64,000 nt of DNA from Petaurus breviceps papuanus. Taxonomy: Eukaryota; Chordata; Mammalia; Diprotodontia; Petauridae. Within the stretch, counting starts at the first letter, position 1; each line of letters opens with the position of its first letter. Both the position numbers and the translations under genes were made by a program. Positions 39,966 to 51,094 of the stretch are shown piece by piece. The stretch covers positions 1,232,201-1,296,200 of the forward strand of contig JAMXIF010000222.1 of the NCBI GenBank assembly GCA_028583685.1, read 5' to 3'. Below the pieces are notes generated by a model. It made no database searches. It saw only the letters and a program-made list of their open reading frames with translations, and was not told the DNA's origin.

Positions 39966-40389
39966 TAATAATGTAACCTGAGATTGTCTGAGTTGAATTC
40001 TTTGTAGTAAAACCCCTACGAAAGACCATTAGGTAACAAGTGTTGTGGAATGCATATCCAAGCTGTTTCACTCTAAGTTATGATTTTATGGTGCAACATA
40101 TGTATGAGCTGATGGTCAAAGAAATATCTCCTATTATGGGCAAGTCCACTGAGAAACAGGGGTGATGGAGCTACTTGTGACATTTAACACCCCTCTCTCC
40201 CCATCCCCTGAACAGGATACAAGGGCTTTCATTTGGATGCTACTCTCCTCTGTGTCTCAGGAAACTTGAGGCTCCAAGGAAACATATTATGTCACTGAGC
40301 AGAGGATTCTGCAAGCAGTAAGGGTTAAGAGATGCTCATGGTCCTATCTACCATGGAAGTGTACAACAATCAAATCTGGGGATAATAGA
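39966..40389. other. No recognisable feature
   Basis: Unique-looking. No gene. Confidence 0.35.
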
Positions 40390-40569
40390 GCCTGTTAGGT
40401 GGAGTAATGTCCAGAGCATTGGCCTTGGTGTGGCCAAACCGAAGGTCAAAACCTGCTGCAGATACTTGCTACGTGAACTTGGGAAAATTAGGTAACATCT
40501 CTCAACTTATTTCCTCATCTATAAAATGGGCTGTAAGGATCAAAGTGCTTGTAAAACAGTATAGCTAGT
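40390..40569 (+). mobile_element. MIR SINE ending in a microsatellite
   Basis: AGAGCATTGGCCTTGGTGTG, CGTGAACTTGGGAAAATTAG, TTCCTCATCTATAAAATGGG, CAAAGTGCTTGTAAAACAGT. Runs into the ATC array. Confidence 0.72.

Positions 40570-40613
<44 letters not shown>
40570..40613. repeat. (ATC)14 microsatellite
   Basis: Pure ATC triplets at the MIR 3' end. Confidence 0.97.
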
Positions 40614-41030
40614 TTGATTAGTTGGTTGTGCTTGGGTTTGAAGAGGACCATTGACATCACAGGATGAGGTCTTGACTCACACATTTAAGTGAGGCAGCTA
40701 CACCAAGCTGTGGGCCTTATTCATTCTTCCAGAGTCATCAAGGTCCAGTGGCAATACAAAAGTTAGGACAACTGGTTATGGTCCAGGGTTCAGTGGACAG
40801 CCTTGTGTCTTTCATTTCTGGCCAAGTGCGAAGTGCCCCATAACTCCTGCTTCAGCCGCCCTCATGGCTGTTGGGATGAGCTGCTGTTGTCCATCCATTG
40901 TGCCAGAGGGAGACTTCATATCTCCCTAACTCACTGTGGGTCTGAGGCCCATTGGTGACCCTCAGCCTGCTTCAGCGCATCCACTGAGACAGGTTTCCTG
41001 GGGCAGCCACTGTGCGTGCTGCAGCTTACT
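40614..41030 (+). mobile_element. Unnamed mammalian/marsupial interspersed repeat (GAAGAGGACCA type)
   Basis: TTTGAAGAGGACCATTGACA, GATGAGGTCTTGACTCACAC, TTTAAGTGAGGCAGCTACAC and AGTCATCAAGGTCCAGTGGC match an abundant marsupial repeat that I recall but cannot name. It is relatively GC-rich. Its opposite terminus appears at 55235-55312. Confidence 0.6.
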
Positions 41031-41089
41031 AGAAAACATTAGTGTCTTTACTTAGATGTAATATCATGGACCTTTGTTGGCTGCTCTAG

Positions 41090-41845
41090 CTTTTTCTTGT
41101 CCTAAAGTATGCACTCTAATTACTCAGAAGTGAAAACAGAAGAAAGATCTTCAGTGTTTTAGAGCCGGTTCCTATTGTATCAGGGAGGGCTAATTGTTAA
41201 ATGTTCATTGTGAGCATTTATACCACAGAAATCAGCAAAGGCGGCAAATCAAGGTTTGATTTCTTTTCATAGGTTCCCAAAATGGGTGATACACTTCCTG
41301 GAGGATGCTGGATCAATTGGGGGTGTGGGTGGGTTGGGTGAGGGGGAGTAGCTTCCAGTGACACGAATTAAAAAAAAAAAGTTAAAGGGTTAAAGAAAGT
41401 AAATTTCCAGGGGGTTGATTAGGGTTTTTTTTTAAGGGTCAAATGAGTTTGGGAACCAAAATGTTTATAATAATAATAATATCCTTTTACTCTCAAAGGT
41501 GTATATTACATACATTTTGTGGGGAGGTGGAAGGGGGGTGGGGAGTTTGTTGTTTAACATCTATCAGCACACTTCTGGACCTAATACTAGGCATTTCTAA
41601 TCCGGGTAATTGTAGTCAAGGAAATCTGTAATTGCAAACTGGGTGTGAAACTGGCCTCAACCCTTTCCTCCAGGGAGCAATGGTTTAATCTGTCTTTAGG
41701 ATCTTGGTTGCACAGTATTTTGGCAACTGCTTGGAATTTGTCTCTTTCAGCTCCTTATATTATTAACCTCCTAAATTGTAATTTAAAAAAATGAAAAAGT
41801 TTCATAAAGTTTCCTTCAAAGGGAGGAAAAAAAAAACATTTTTTA
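41090..41845. promoter_or_regulatory. Repeat-poor block; candidate CNE
   Basis: About 750 bp without a recognisable repeat. It has GGGCTAATTGTTAAATGTTC (41190), AAGGAAATCTGTAATTGCAA (41610) and several ATTA/TAAT cores, with a G-rich GGTGTGGGTGGGTTGGGTGAG stretch near 41318. Regulatory role is inference. Confidence 0.25.
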
Positions 41846-42069
41846 TTAAGTAAATATGTTAGGTGGATGACATACGCAGAATGCCAAGCAGAAAACTAAC
41901 CGCATCAAAGGAAGAAACAGAAAAGAGGACTGCTTGATGTTGGATTGGACCAGAGGTTGTTCCTTTCTAGCAGTCAAATACCACATCTGGATGCAGAAGG
42001 CCTGCTCTGGGGCCTTGACTCTGCTGGTGACTCACTGGGAGACTTGGAGCCTTTCTCCCTGGGAGTTAA

Positions 42070-42430
42070 ATATGTGCCAGCTGCTGGACTAAGTGTTGGG
42101 ACTACAAAGAATGGGAAAAGAGAGACAGCCCCTGCCCTCAAGGAGCATCCAGTCCAATGCAAAGAGATCATGCAAATAGCTGTGTACTGTGTGCAAAGGT
42201 CATTTCTACTTTTATTAGTAATAATGACAACTAGCACATATGGGGAGCTTTGAGGTTTTTGAGGCATTTTACATATGTTAAATTATTTGATGTATACAGG
42301 ACGACTTGGAGCTAATGTCAGAGATACGGGACTTAGAATAAGAGAGATTGGGAATGGCTTCTTGCAGAAGGCAAGGCAACAGAGAAACTGGGAGAATGAG
42401 ATGAGAGAGCAGAGCATTCCAGACATGGAA
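42070..42430 (-). mobile_element. L2 3' region, antisense, with a MIR piece inside
   Basis: TATGTGCCAGCTGCTGGACT, CCCTGCCCTCAAGGAGCATC, AGAGCAGAGCATTCCAGACA. A MIR-like antisense segment (42195-42300: ACTAGCACATATGGGGAGCT, GCATTTTACATATG) divides it. Confidence 0.7.
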
Positions 42431-42534
42431 CCAAGTATCAACAAACACTTATTATGTCTATTATCTGATGAGATAATGTACGTAAACTATTACATTATAT
42501 AAATATTAGCTATTAGGATTATCATTAGTGGTGG

Positions 42535-42660
42535 TGGGGCTAGTAGCAGAAGGAGGAGGAGGAGGAAGAGAAGTTGTAGTCATGATGGCGGTGCTGGTAA
42601 TGTTAAGAGCAGAGGGAAGAGGAAGAGGAGGATGAAGAGGACAAGGAAGGAACATTGTCA
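42535..42660. repeat. Purine-rich (GGA/GAA)n tract
   Basis: GAAGGAGGAGGAGGAGGAAG and GAGGAAGAGGAGGATGAAGA. Confidence 0.85.
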
Positions 42661-42814
42661 TTGTCATAGTAATATGACAGTTCTATGCCAAGTCCTGTAA
42701 GATAGCTTCGACAAGTGATCCAAAGATTCTCACAACTTTATAATGGTAATCACCATTTTTATGACTCTTTATACAACATTATCTCCCTTGTACTTCCTAA
42801 GGAGACAAGGTACA

Positions 42815-42872
42815 ATGTTAAGAGTGCTGCCTTTGGTTTCAGACACTCTGGGTTTGAATCTCAACTTTTCCT
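42815..42872 (+). mobile_element. MIR SINE, left half
   Basis: TAAGAGTGCTGCCTTTGGTT, CTGGGTTTGAATCTCAACTT. Its right half is at 43657. Confidence 0.65.
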
Positions 42873-42995
42873 TATTTACTTTTTAGTAATTTTCTCCAAG
42901 ACAAAAGTTTATTGGTTATATCTCTCTAGTTTTTTCCCTAAATTTATTTATTTATTTTTGGTTTTCCACATTCATTTCCACAAGATTTTGAGTTA

Positions 42996-43090
42996 CAGTT
43001 TTTTCTCCCTGTTTTTCCTCTACCCCCCAAAAAATACCAAGCATACTGAATGCCCCTTCTCCAAATCTATTCTCTTTTATATACTCCCTC
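42996..43090. repeat. 95-bp duplicate, left copy
   Basis: Identical to 43491-43585 except for one base (A versus C in CCAAGC[A/C]TACTGA). Abuts the gap directly. Confidence 0.95.
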
Positions 43091-43490
43091 NNNNNNNNNN
43101 NNNNNNNNNNNNNNNNNNNNNNNNNNNNNNNNNNNNNNNNNNNNNNNNNNNNNNNNNNNNNNNNNNNNNNNNNNNNNNNNNNNNNNNNNNNNNNNNNNNN
43201 NNNNNNNNNNNNNNNNNNNNNNNNNNNNNNNNNNNNNNNNNNNNNNNNNNNNNNNNNNNNNNNNNNNNNNNNNNNNNNNNNNNNNNNNNNNNNNNNNNNN
43301 NNNNNNNNNNNNNNNNNNNNNNNNNNNNNNNNNNNNNNNNNNNNNNNNNNNNNNNNNNNNNNNNNNNNNNNNNNNNNNNNNNNNNNNNNNNNNNNNNNNN
43401 NNNNNNNNNNNNNNNNNNNNNNNNNNNNNNNNNNNNNNNNNNNNNNNNNNNNNNNNNNNNNNNNNNNNNNNNNNNNNNNNNNNNNNNNNN
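43091..43490. other. Assembly gap (400 N)
   Basis: Exactly 400 N. All long frames reported across it are gap artefacts. Confidence 1.
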
Positions 43491-43585
43491 CAGTTTTTTC
43501 TCCCTGTTTTTCCTCTACCCCCCAAAAAATACCAAGCCTACTGAATGCCCCTTCTCCAAATCTATTCTCTTTTATATACTCCCTC
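43491..43585. repeat. 95-bp duplicate, right copy
   Basis: Second copy, starting at the first base after the gap. Confidence 0.95.
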
Positions 43586-43656
43586 ATCCCCCGTAACTTT
43601 CTAGTAGGGCAAGATGGATTTCTATACCCCAGTGCCTGTATATCTTATTTCCCAGT

Positions 43657-43798
43657 TGAATCTCAAATTTTCTTCTTCCTTTGCGTCCTCGGGTCAGTCA
43701 CTTAAACTTTGTGTTTCTTTACCTGCAAAAATAGGGGTTCAATGAGGAGAACTCAGAGGTTACTTCCAGGTTTTGACCTGTGATTCCGGCCTTCTGCA
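43657..43798 (+). mobile_element. MIR SINE, right half
   Basis: CCTCGGGTCAGTCACTTAAA, TTTACCTGCAAAAATAGGGG, CAGAGGTTACTTCCAGGTTT. Confidence 0.65.
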
Positions 43799-43804
43799 CT
43801 CTGA

Positions 43805-44002
43805 TGCTTAAAGGTAAAAGAAGGGAAGATATTCCAAACATTGGAGAGATGCATGGGAGGAGGAAACAATCAGAAAGAGTTTCTCCTGAGATATAAACAA
43901 CATGGAGAGTGATGTGTGACAATCCCAGAAAGCTACCCGGGAGCACAATTGTGAAGGCTTGTAAAGTACCAGAAAGGAATTCCTATTTTATCCTGGAGGA
44001 AT
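43805..44002 (-). mobile_element. L2 fragment, antisense
   Basis: GAAGATATTCCAAACATTGG, GTGAAGGCTTGTAAAGTACC, GGAATTCCTATTTTATCCTG. Confidence 0.6.
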
Positions 44003-44214
44003 TTACTTGGTGTGGCTGCCTGTTCCTTGCCAACACTTCCCTTTCCTTTGTCCTCCATGGGATAATCATTTTAAATCCTGAAATGCCCAGTGTCTTCTAT
44101 TCCCTCATTGTAAATGGCTACTGTGAAGAATGGATTTGAAATTCATTCAGCCTGATGTGTTTATGAAAGTGTCTTAGAATGACCACCTGCTCCTAGCCCC
44201 CATTCTATCAGTGA

Positions 44215-44395
44215 TTACAAAGTCTTAAATTTAGAACTGGAGAAGAAATCAAACATCATCCAACCCAATGTCCTCATTTTACACACCTGGGTCTGGCTAA
44301 AAGTTGTGTGGGCTCACTGATAAATCACTTCCCTTGTTTTATGGAGCCTGGTGGCTTAATTAATCTCCAAGGTCTCCTTGAACTCTGGTTAAAAG
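44215..44395 (+). mobile_element. MIR3/MIR-like fragments
   Basis: AAATTTAGAACTGGAGAAGA, ATCATCCAACCCAATGTCCT, followed by MIR-like TCACTGATAAATCACTTCCC and AATCTCCAAGGTCTCCTTGA. Confidence 0.5.
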
Positions 44396-44439
44396 GTTGA
44401 TGTTTTTTTTTATGGCCACCACTACATGGCAAGCGATTC

Positions 44440-45019
44440 TTCCCTCTTTCTCTTCCATGTGAATTAAATTCTAACTCATCTATTTTACATTCATAACTTC
44501 TCGCCCACTCACCATCTCTTCTCTTCCCATACACGTACCTCATTTCAGAAATTCATTGTCTCCTCTCTGCATTGTTACAACAGCCTCTAAGCTGTTGTCC
44601 TTGTCTCTAGTCCCTCCCCTCTCCAGTCCATGCTACACACAACTTCCAAGTTCCCATTTCTAAGGCAAAGGTATGATCAAGATCAAGAAGCTTCAGTGCT
44701 CACCGTTGTTTCTGTATAATGCACAAATACCTCTCTTGGCATTCAATATCCCACATCATCCGGCTCCAACACATCTTTCTGGGTTTATTGTAAATTTCTC
44801 CCGTTCATTTCCAAACAGAACTACTTGCTGTTTTCTGGGTGTGGCATTAGGTCTTCTGTCTCAGATTTTCCACAGTTTTCGTCCGTGCCTGAAATGTGCT
44901 CACTCCTCAGCTCTGCTCTTAGAACCTTAATTCTGTATAAGGTCGAGCAAGAGGGTTCCTTCCTTCATGCCTCTCTGGATGTTCACAGTGATTGGTGATC
45001 TCCCCCCAGTCTCCCCCAC
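44440..45019 (+). mobile_element. L2, sense (left of L1)
   Basis: CTCCTCTCTGCATTGTTACA, CCCTCCCCTCTCCAGTCCAT, TATGATCAAGATCAAGAAGC, CCACATCATCCGGCTCCAAC, GTGCCTGAAATGTGCTCACT. Resumes at 48304. Confidence 0.75.
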
Positions 45020-48000
45020 TACTGTTATTTTTGTTTGATTTTTCAAATAAATTTAATTTAAAAAAATTGTTAAATATTTACACTTACTTATAAAACTTTT
45101 TAACAATTTTTAAAAATTGTTGATTTCTAAATTCTTTCCCTCTCTCCTATCCCACCCTGCCTTTTTGGGAAAGAAAGCAATTTGATCTTGAGTATACATG
45201 CGAAATCATGCAAAGCATTTCCATGTTAGCCATATTGCAAAAACAAAACAAAACAGGAAAACACTAAAAATAAAGGGAAAAAAGTATGCTTCAATCTGCA
45301 TTCATAGCTCATCATGAACGCTCTCGAGCTGGATAGCATTTTTCATCATGGGTACTTTGTAGTTATCTTGTACCATGTCCAGGATGAGTGAGTAATTAAG
45401 TCTTTCATAATTGATCATCAAACAATATTACTGTTATTGTACATGACGTTCTCCTGGTTCTGTTCACTTCACTTCACATTAGTTCATGTAAGTCTGCCCA
45501 GGTTTTTGAGAAAACATTCTGTTCATCATTTCTTATAGCACGATAGTATTCTATAGAATTCATATACCACAACTTGTCAGTCATTCCAATTGATGGACAT
45601 CTCCTCAATTTCTCATTCTTTGCCGTCAGGGGCAAAAGAGATCCTACAAATATTTTTGTACAAATAGATCTTTTGCCCTTTGATCTTTTTTGAGTATTGT
45701 TGGGTAAAATGGTATGCACAGTTTTACAGGCCTTTGAACATAATTCCAAATTATTCTTTAGCATGGTTGAAATAGTTCACAATTCCACTAATAGTGAATT
45801 AATGTCCCAATTTTTCAGCATCCTCTCCAGCATCTGTTATCTTTCTTTCCTGTCATGTACACAATCTGATAGTTTTGAAGTAGTATTTCAGAGTTGTTTT
45901 AATTTTCATTTTTCTTATCAGTAGTGATTTAGAATATTTTTCATTTGACTTCCTTTTCTGAAAACTGCCTGTTTAAATTGTTTGACTACATATCAACCAG
46001 GGAATGACTCTTATTTGTATAAATTTGACTCAATTTCTAATATATTTGAGAAATGAGGCCTTTGTCAGAGTTATTTTTTGCAATTCCCACCCCCTGTTTT
46101 ACTTTTTTTTAATGCAAAAGCTTTTGAATTTCATGTAATCAAAAGTTAAATATTTTGCTTCTTATAATCCTCTATAACTCTTTTTTGGTTATAAATCCTT
46201 CCCTTATCAATAGATCTTATTATATATATTTCAATGCTTCCCTAAATGACTTGCCATATCACCCTTTACTTCTAAATCATTTATACATTCTCACCTTATT
46301 TTGCTATGTGCTGTGAGATGCTGGTCTATGCTAAACTTCTTTCTAATTTTGTCAGAAATTGTTGCCTAAAGTTGATCTCATCCCCCAAAACTTTGATCTT
46401 TGTTTTGATAAAAAACTAGATTACCATAATATTTTAGCACTATGTATTGTGGGCCTAATCTATCTCACTCATCTACCACTCTGTTTTAGCCAGTATCAAA
46501 TTGTTTTTCTGATTATTGCTTTGTCATCTAGTTTGAAATTTTGAACTGCCAAGTTGCATTCCTTCACATTTTTTTCATTGATTCCCTTGATATTCTTTCT
46601 CTTTTCTAAATTTAAAATCAAATTGAGCAACACTATATCTATTTTATTGTTTTAAAAATAAAACCAGCTCCTAGATTTATTATTATTTTTTACTTTAAAT
46701 TGCAGTAATATCTCATTTGAATTTCAGGATTTCAATTTTAGTGTTTAACTGAGGATTTTAATTTGTTTTTTTTTTTTTTTTTTAGTTGTGTTCCCAATCC
46801 ATTGATCTGCTCTTTCCCTTCCCTTTGCTTCCCTTCCCTCCCCTCTCCTTTCATTCCCTTCCTTCCCCTTCCCTCTCTCCCTCCCTCTCTCTCTGTCTCT
46901 CTGCCTCTGTCTCTGGCTCTGTCTCTCTGTCTCTCTTTCTCATTGATGTGGACATTTAGAGCTAAAAATTTTCCCTATGCTTTGCTTTGCTTGCATGCCA
47001 CAGCTTTTGGAATATCGTGTAATGGTTGACACTCTCTTCAAGGAAATTATTTACTGTTTCTATGATTTGTTCTTTGACCCACTCTTTCTTTAAGATGAGA
47101 TGAATTTACTTTCTAATTAGCTTTTAATCTTTCCTTTTATGGTCCTTTATTAAATATAATTTTTGTTTCATTTTGGTCTGAAAATGATGCATTTCATTTT
47201 TTTTGCATTTGCTTGTGAGATTGTTATGTAGCCATATATGGTCAACTTTGTGAAAATATCATGTACCCCTGGGAAAAACGCATACTCTTTTCTATTGCCA
47301 TTCAATTTTCTCCATGTCTACGATATGTAACTTTCCTCGTATTCGATTCCCCTCTTTGACATTTTTCTTTATTATTTCATGGTTAGATTATCTATTTCCA
47401 AGAGGGGAATGTTGTGGTGCCCCACTGGTATAGCTTTACTATTTATTTCCTTTCTGTAATTCATCTTTTTTCTTTCAGAACTTGGAGAAGAGAGGATTTG
47501 TCTCAAGCTTTAGGCTTTCTTGTACTGCTATTTTCAGAATGAATTCTTAGGTTTTGGAACTGTTTACTGCTTCCATGGTGCTGTAATCTGGGGGAAGATT
47601 TGGTCACTGCTCTTTTGGTGTGAACCTTGGTTCTACCCAGGAAGGGCCTCTGATCCCTTGGGATTGTGATATTTTATCACTCTGAAGGGTATCTCTTCTC
47701 GGGACTAGAAGCATTGCTGTTCTTCAGGGTCCCTGATTCCTTGATGACAGCAGTCATTCTACCCCTCAGGGCTTCCACTCTCTTGATGGAAAGTGCTCCT
47801 CACTTCCCTGGAACTATGACCCAGAGGTGAGTATAGGCAATGAAACAGTCAAAGAGTTGTCACTCAGGACTGCCGTTTGACTGATAGTGCTTTTCTTTGA
47901 CCTTGATCTCTGACCTCAAGGTGAGTACAGGCAATGAAGTTATTAAACAGCGTCTGTTCCTGCACCCAGGGTTTGCATAGGGTGCCTTGTGATCTCTTTG

Positions 48001-48303
48001 GGACCAGTTCCCGGGTTCCCTTACTGTGTCTGCCTTGAGAGCTCAGAGCTGTTGCTGCTTCTGTCAGCCCCATCTATTCTCAACATTTGTGTTTCATCCA
48101 CATGGGCTCTGGGCCAACCTCCTCCCCCAGGTCACACATCTCTGTCAGACCTTTTATGGGATCTTGGGCTGTAAAAATGTCCCATTCTGATCTTGTGTTG
48201 ACTTTTCCACTCCACAATTTTATTTGAGTCATTATTTTAAAGTTTTTTAGAGATGAATGCTGGCAGAATTTGACTGAGTGCTTCTCTATTCTAACATCTT
48301 GTC
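45020..48303 (-). mobile_element. L1, antisense, 3.3 kb with both ends present
   Basis: Runs from the 3'UTR (45020-45400) through the ORF2 C-terminus to the 5'UTR start. Minus-strand protein at 45474-45764 contains KLRRCPSIGMTDKLWYMNSI and EYYRAIRNDEQNVFSKTWAD. Mid-ORF2 follows (46040-47480; GTGGACATTTAGAGCTAAAA). 5'UTR is 47490-48303, ending AACATCTTGTCTCAGCC. Most of ORF1 and the 5' half of ORF2 are missing at about 47480. A TC-rich tract sits at 46795-46935. Dead copy. Confidence 0.82.
46770..46938. repeat. TC-rich low-complexity tract inside L1
   Basis: T20 then TTCCCTTCCC and CTCTCTCTGTCTCTCTGCCT blocks. Confidence 0.88.
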
Positions 48304-48476
48304 TCAGCCCCTCTGTTTATTTCATAAGAGGTTTATTTTTTTTTTCTGGGAACACCTCTCTCCCAAAAGAATGCAAGCTTCTTACTGACAAGGATTATTC
48401 TTTTTTTTTTTTACATCCTCAAAATCCAACCCTGAGCTGGCACTGAGTCAGCACTGATTAATGAATGAATGTAGAA
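48304..48476 (+). mobile_element. L2 3' end, sense (right of L1)
   Basis: GAATGCAAGCTTCTTACTGA, GAGCTGGCACTGAGTCAGCA, TTAATGAATGAATG. Continues 44440-45019. Confidence 0.65.
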
Positions 48477-48750
48477 GCAGAGATTCCCCAAACACCAATG
48501 CTGAACCCCATCAATAGCCACCTCATCCTCTTGTGTGTCTACATACACCTCAGATGCATTTGCTTCTTTACAAATACCATTTTCTCACATCAGCTACAGA
48601 TTCTATAGGGCAGAATTCTATATGGATGCTTTTGTTGGATAAAACTTGTTTCCAAATAGTAGCTAATCAATGAATACTCCTGACAGAGTGCCCTTAGGAA
48701 ATAACTCCTGGTGACAGGCTTAAAGGAAAAGAAAATTTGCTTGTAGGGGT
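48477..48750. other. No recognisable feature
   Basis: Unique-looking, less than 300 bp. No gene. Confidence 0.35.
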
Positions 48751-48854
48751 CATGTTGTAGTGGAATGATATTGTGTTTCTAGGAGTCCACGACTTAAAAT
48801 CTGAGCTCCATTTATTTTTACATAGGACCTGAAGAGCAACCTGCTCTGCAGTGC

Positions 48855-49010
48855 AGTGGTCAGAGAAGTGCTTGGATTAGGTGTCCTGGACTTGAACCTT
48901 GGCTCCAGACTTTCCTGGTTTTGTGTCTACAGGCAAAGAGGCCACTTGACCCCTCTGAACCTTAGTTTCCCCATACATAAAATGGGGTGGGCAACTTAAG
49001 ATTCAGCAGG
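48855..49010 (+). mobile_element. MIR SINE
   Basis: AGTGCAGTGGTCAGAGAAGT, GGACTTGAACCTTGGCTCCA, GAACCTTAGTTTCCCCATAC, ATAAAATGGGG. A second decayed copy may occupy 48750-48854. Confidence 0.78.
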
Positions 49011-49034
49011 ATTTTATTAATAGAGTGCCTATCC

Positions 49035-49795
49035 TGTTAGAGCTGTGAACTGATTCAACCATTCTGCAGAGAAATTTGAAACTATGCTCAAAGAGCTATA
49101 AAACAGTCAAAAGTTGACCCAACAATACCACTATTAAGTCTAAATCCCAAAGACATAAAAAAGGGAAAATTACCTATTTGTACAAAAATTTAGCAACTCT
49201 TCTTTGTGGCATCAAAGAGCTGGAAATTGAGGGGATGCCCATCAATTGGGGAATGGCTAAACAAGCTGTGGTATGTGATTGTGACAGAATATTATGGTGC
49301 TATAAGAAATAACAGGCAGGATGATTTTAGAAAAAATCTGGAAAAACTTACATTAACTGACACATAGTGAAGTGAACAGAACCAGGAGAATGTTGTACAC
49401 AGTAATAGCAGTAGTGTAACATGAATCAACTGTGAATGACTTAGCTATTCTCAGTGATACAATGATCCAAGACAACCCTAAATGTCTATTGATAAAGCAT
49501 ATTATCCTCCGACAGAGAAAGAACTGATTTTGTTTGAATATAACTGAGTCATGTTATTTTTCACTTTCTTGCATGATTTTTTCTTTTATTTGAGTCTTCT
49601 TGTACAAAATAACTCATATGGCAATGCTTTATATAATTGCACATGTATAGCATATATCTGAGTGCTTGCTGTCTCGGGGGAGAGGGATGAGAAATAGGAT
49701 TTGAAAGTCAAAACTTTAAAAAAAATGTTAAAATTGTTTTAGCATGTAATTGGGGACAATAAAATAGATTCAATTAAAATAGAAGTAGAAATAAA
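49035..49795 (+). mobile_element. L1 ORF2 C-terminus and 3'UTR, sense
   Basis: GAGCTGTGAACTGATTCAAC, TGCCCATCAATTGGGGAATG, GGTATGTGATTGTGACAGAA, AGTGAACAGAACCAGGAGAA, 3'UTR TTGCTGTCTCGGGGGAGAGG, and an A-rich end ACAATAAAATAG. 5'-truncated, no intact frame. Confidence 0.88.
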
Positions 49796-50014
49796 ATTCC
49801 TTTTTTTAAAAAATGGAGTGCTGGTCTTGGTGTAAGGAACATTTTGTTTCTAGCACAAGTCTATGTGTGACATGATGAGGGACTGAACAAATATTCTATT
49901 AGTTGAGCAGAGAGGAGAGAATGGAAAGAAGCAATAAGCAGTTTCTCAACAGAGTAGGAAACAAAGCATTACTCCTAAGGCCCTGTTTTATCAATATGGT
50001 GTGGGTACAAAACT

Positions 50015-50424
50015 GAAAGGCAAATGACCCTTCCTGCCCTCAGGAAACTTACAGGTTACTGGAGAAATATAAGTTCCTAAATAAGCATGTACAGGGGAAA
50101 TTGAGGGGGGTAATCACTTGGGGAGATTGAAGGGAGACTTCTTGAAAGAGGTGGAGTGGGAACTAAATCATGAAGGAAGTCAAGATGCCAAAGTGCTGAG
50201 GTGAGAAAGAAATGTATCAGAACACACAGAAGTGAAATTCATCATATTGCTGTGAATTAGGGTAGTTGAAGGAAAAAGTTACAAGATAAATCTGGGAAGG
50301 CAAGTGGGAGGGAAATCATGTCAGGTTTTAACTGATAGGATGAAGAGGATGAATTTAATCCTAAAAGAAACTGGAACTACTCATTAAAGTATTTTCAGCC
50401 CGGAAGTTGCATGGTCAAGCCTAA
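50015..50424 (-). mobile_element. L2, antisense (left piece)
   Basis: CCTTCCTGCCCTCAGGAAAC, GACTTCTTGAAAGAGGTGGA and AGAAACTGGAACTACTCATT. Confidence 0.75.
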
Positions 50425-50624
50425 GTAGCTAGTGGTGTAATCGGGAGAGCTGAGCTCAAATATAACCTCAGATACATGGTAACTGTGTGTCCCTGGCTAA
50501 TGCACTCAGTTTCCTTTTTTTTGTAAAATAGATATAGATAAAAGCACCCATCTCCTGGGATTGTTCTGAAGATCAAATGATATATTTAAAGCTTTGCAAA
50601 TCTTAAATCATTATGTAATTGCTG
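50425..50624 (+). mobile_element. MIR SINE
   Basis: AGCTAGTGGTGTAATCGGGA, GTAACTGTGTGTCCCTGGCT, AGATCAAATGATATATTTAA. Inserted in L2. Confidence 0.7.
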
Positions 50625-50758
50625 CTGCTGCCGTTGTTGAGTCATTCAGTCATGTCTGACTCTCTGTGACCCTGTGGATCATAGCATGCTGATACTGTCC
50701 ATAGGGTTTTCTTGGCAAATATACTGAAAAAGCTTGCCATTTCCTTCTTCAACATAAA
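50625..50758 (-). mobile_element. RTE/BovB-type 3' tail (MAR1 tail), antisense
   Basis: GTTGTTGAGTCATTCAGTCA, TGTCTGACTCTCTGTGACCC, GGTTTTCTTGGCAAATATAC, TTGCCATTTCCTTCTTC. Shared by RTE/BovB LINEs and the SINEs that borrow them. Confidence 0.8.
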
Positions 50759-50769
50759 TACTAGCTCCA

Positions 50770-50985
50770 GCTATTATTCATGCCTTAGGGAGATTGTTTT
50801 GGGCACAGCATGGAGGATATATTAGGGAGGGGAGGACTACAAGCATTCTAAATGATTATTGAATTATTGCAGTAATTCATATGAGAGATGATAGGGACCA
50901 GAACTAGGGTTATGACTTTGAGAGTGGAGAGGAGGGGAAGAATGAGAAAGATGTGGAGGAAGAAAAGGTATGAATTGACATTGTC
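50770..50985 (-). mobile_element. L2, antisense (right piece)
   Basis: TGAATTATTGCAGTAATTCA, TATGAGAGATGATAGGGACC, AGAGTGGAGAGGAGGGGAAG: continues the L2 ORF2 of 50015-50424. Confidence 0.75.
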
Positions 50986-51094
50986 TTGAAATGTTATCCT
51001 TTTCTTGTCCCCTTACCATGCTTCAAACCCCATCCTCCCAGGTTCTACAGTTGAGTTTATAAGTCGTTAGGATAAGGTAACAAAAGTGGGAAGT

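Larger units (their letters stand above)
42873..43656 (-). mobile_element. L1 3' end, antisense, containing assembly gap
   Basis: T-rich poly(A)-side start, ATTTCCACAAGATTTTGAGT, then CCAGTGCCTGTATATCTTAT and TTTCCCAGT: antisense marsupial L1 3' end. Flanked by TGAATCTCAACTTTTC / TGAATCTCAAATTTTC, a near-perfect duplication inside a MIR. True length is unknown because of the gap. Confidence 0.78.

Noticed and set aside
42715-43596. 293-codon plus frame, the longest in the window
   Set aside because: Most of it is the 400-N gap. The ends are antisense L1 and a MIR.
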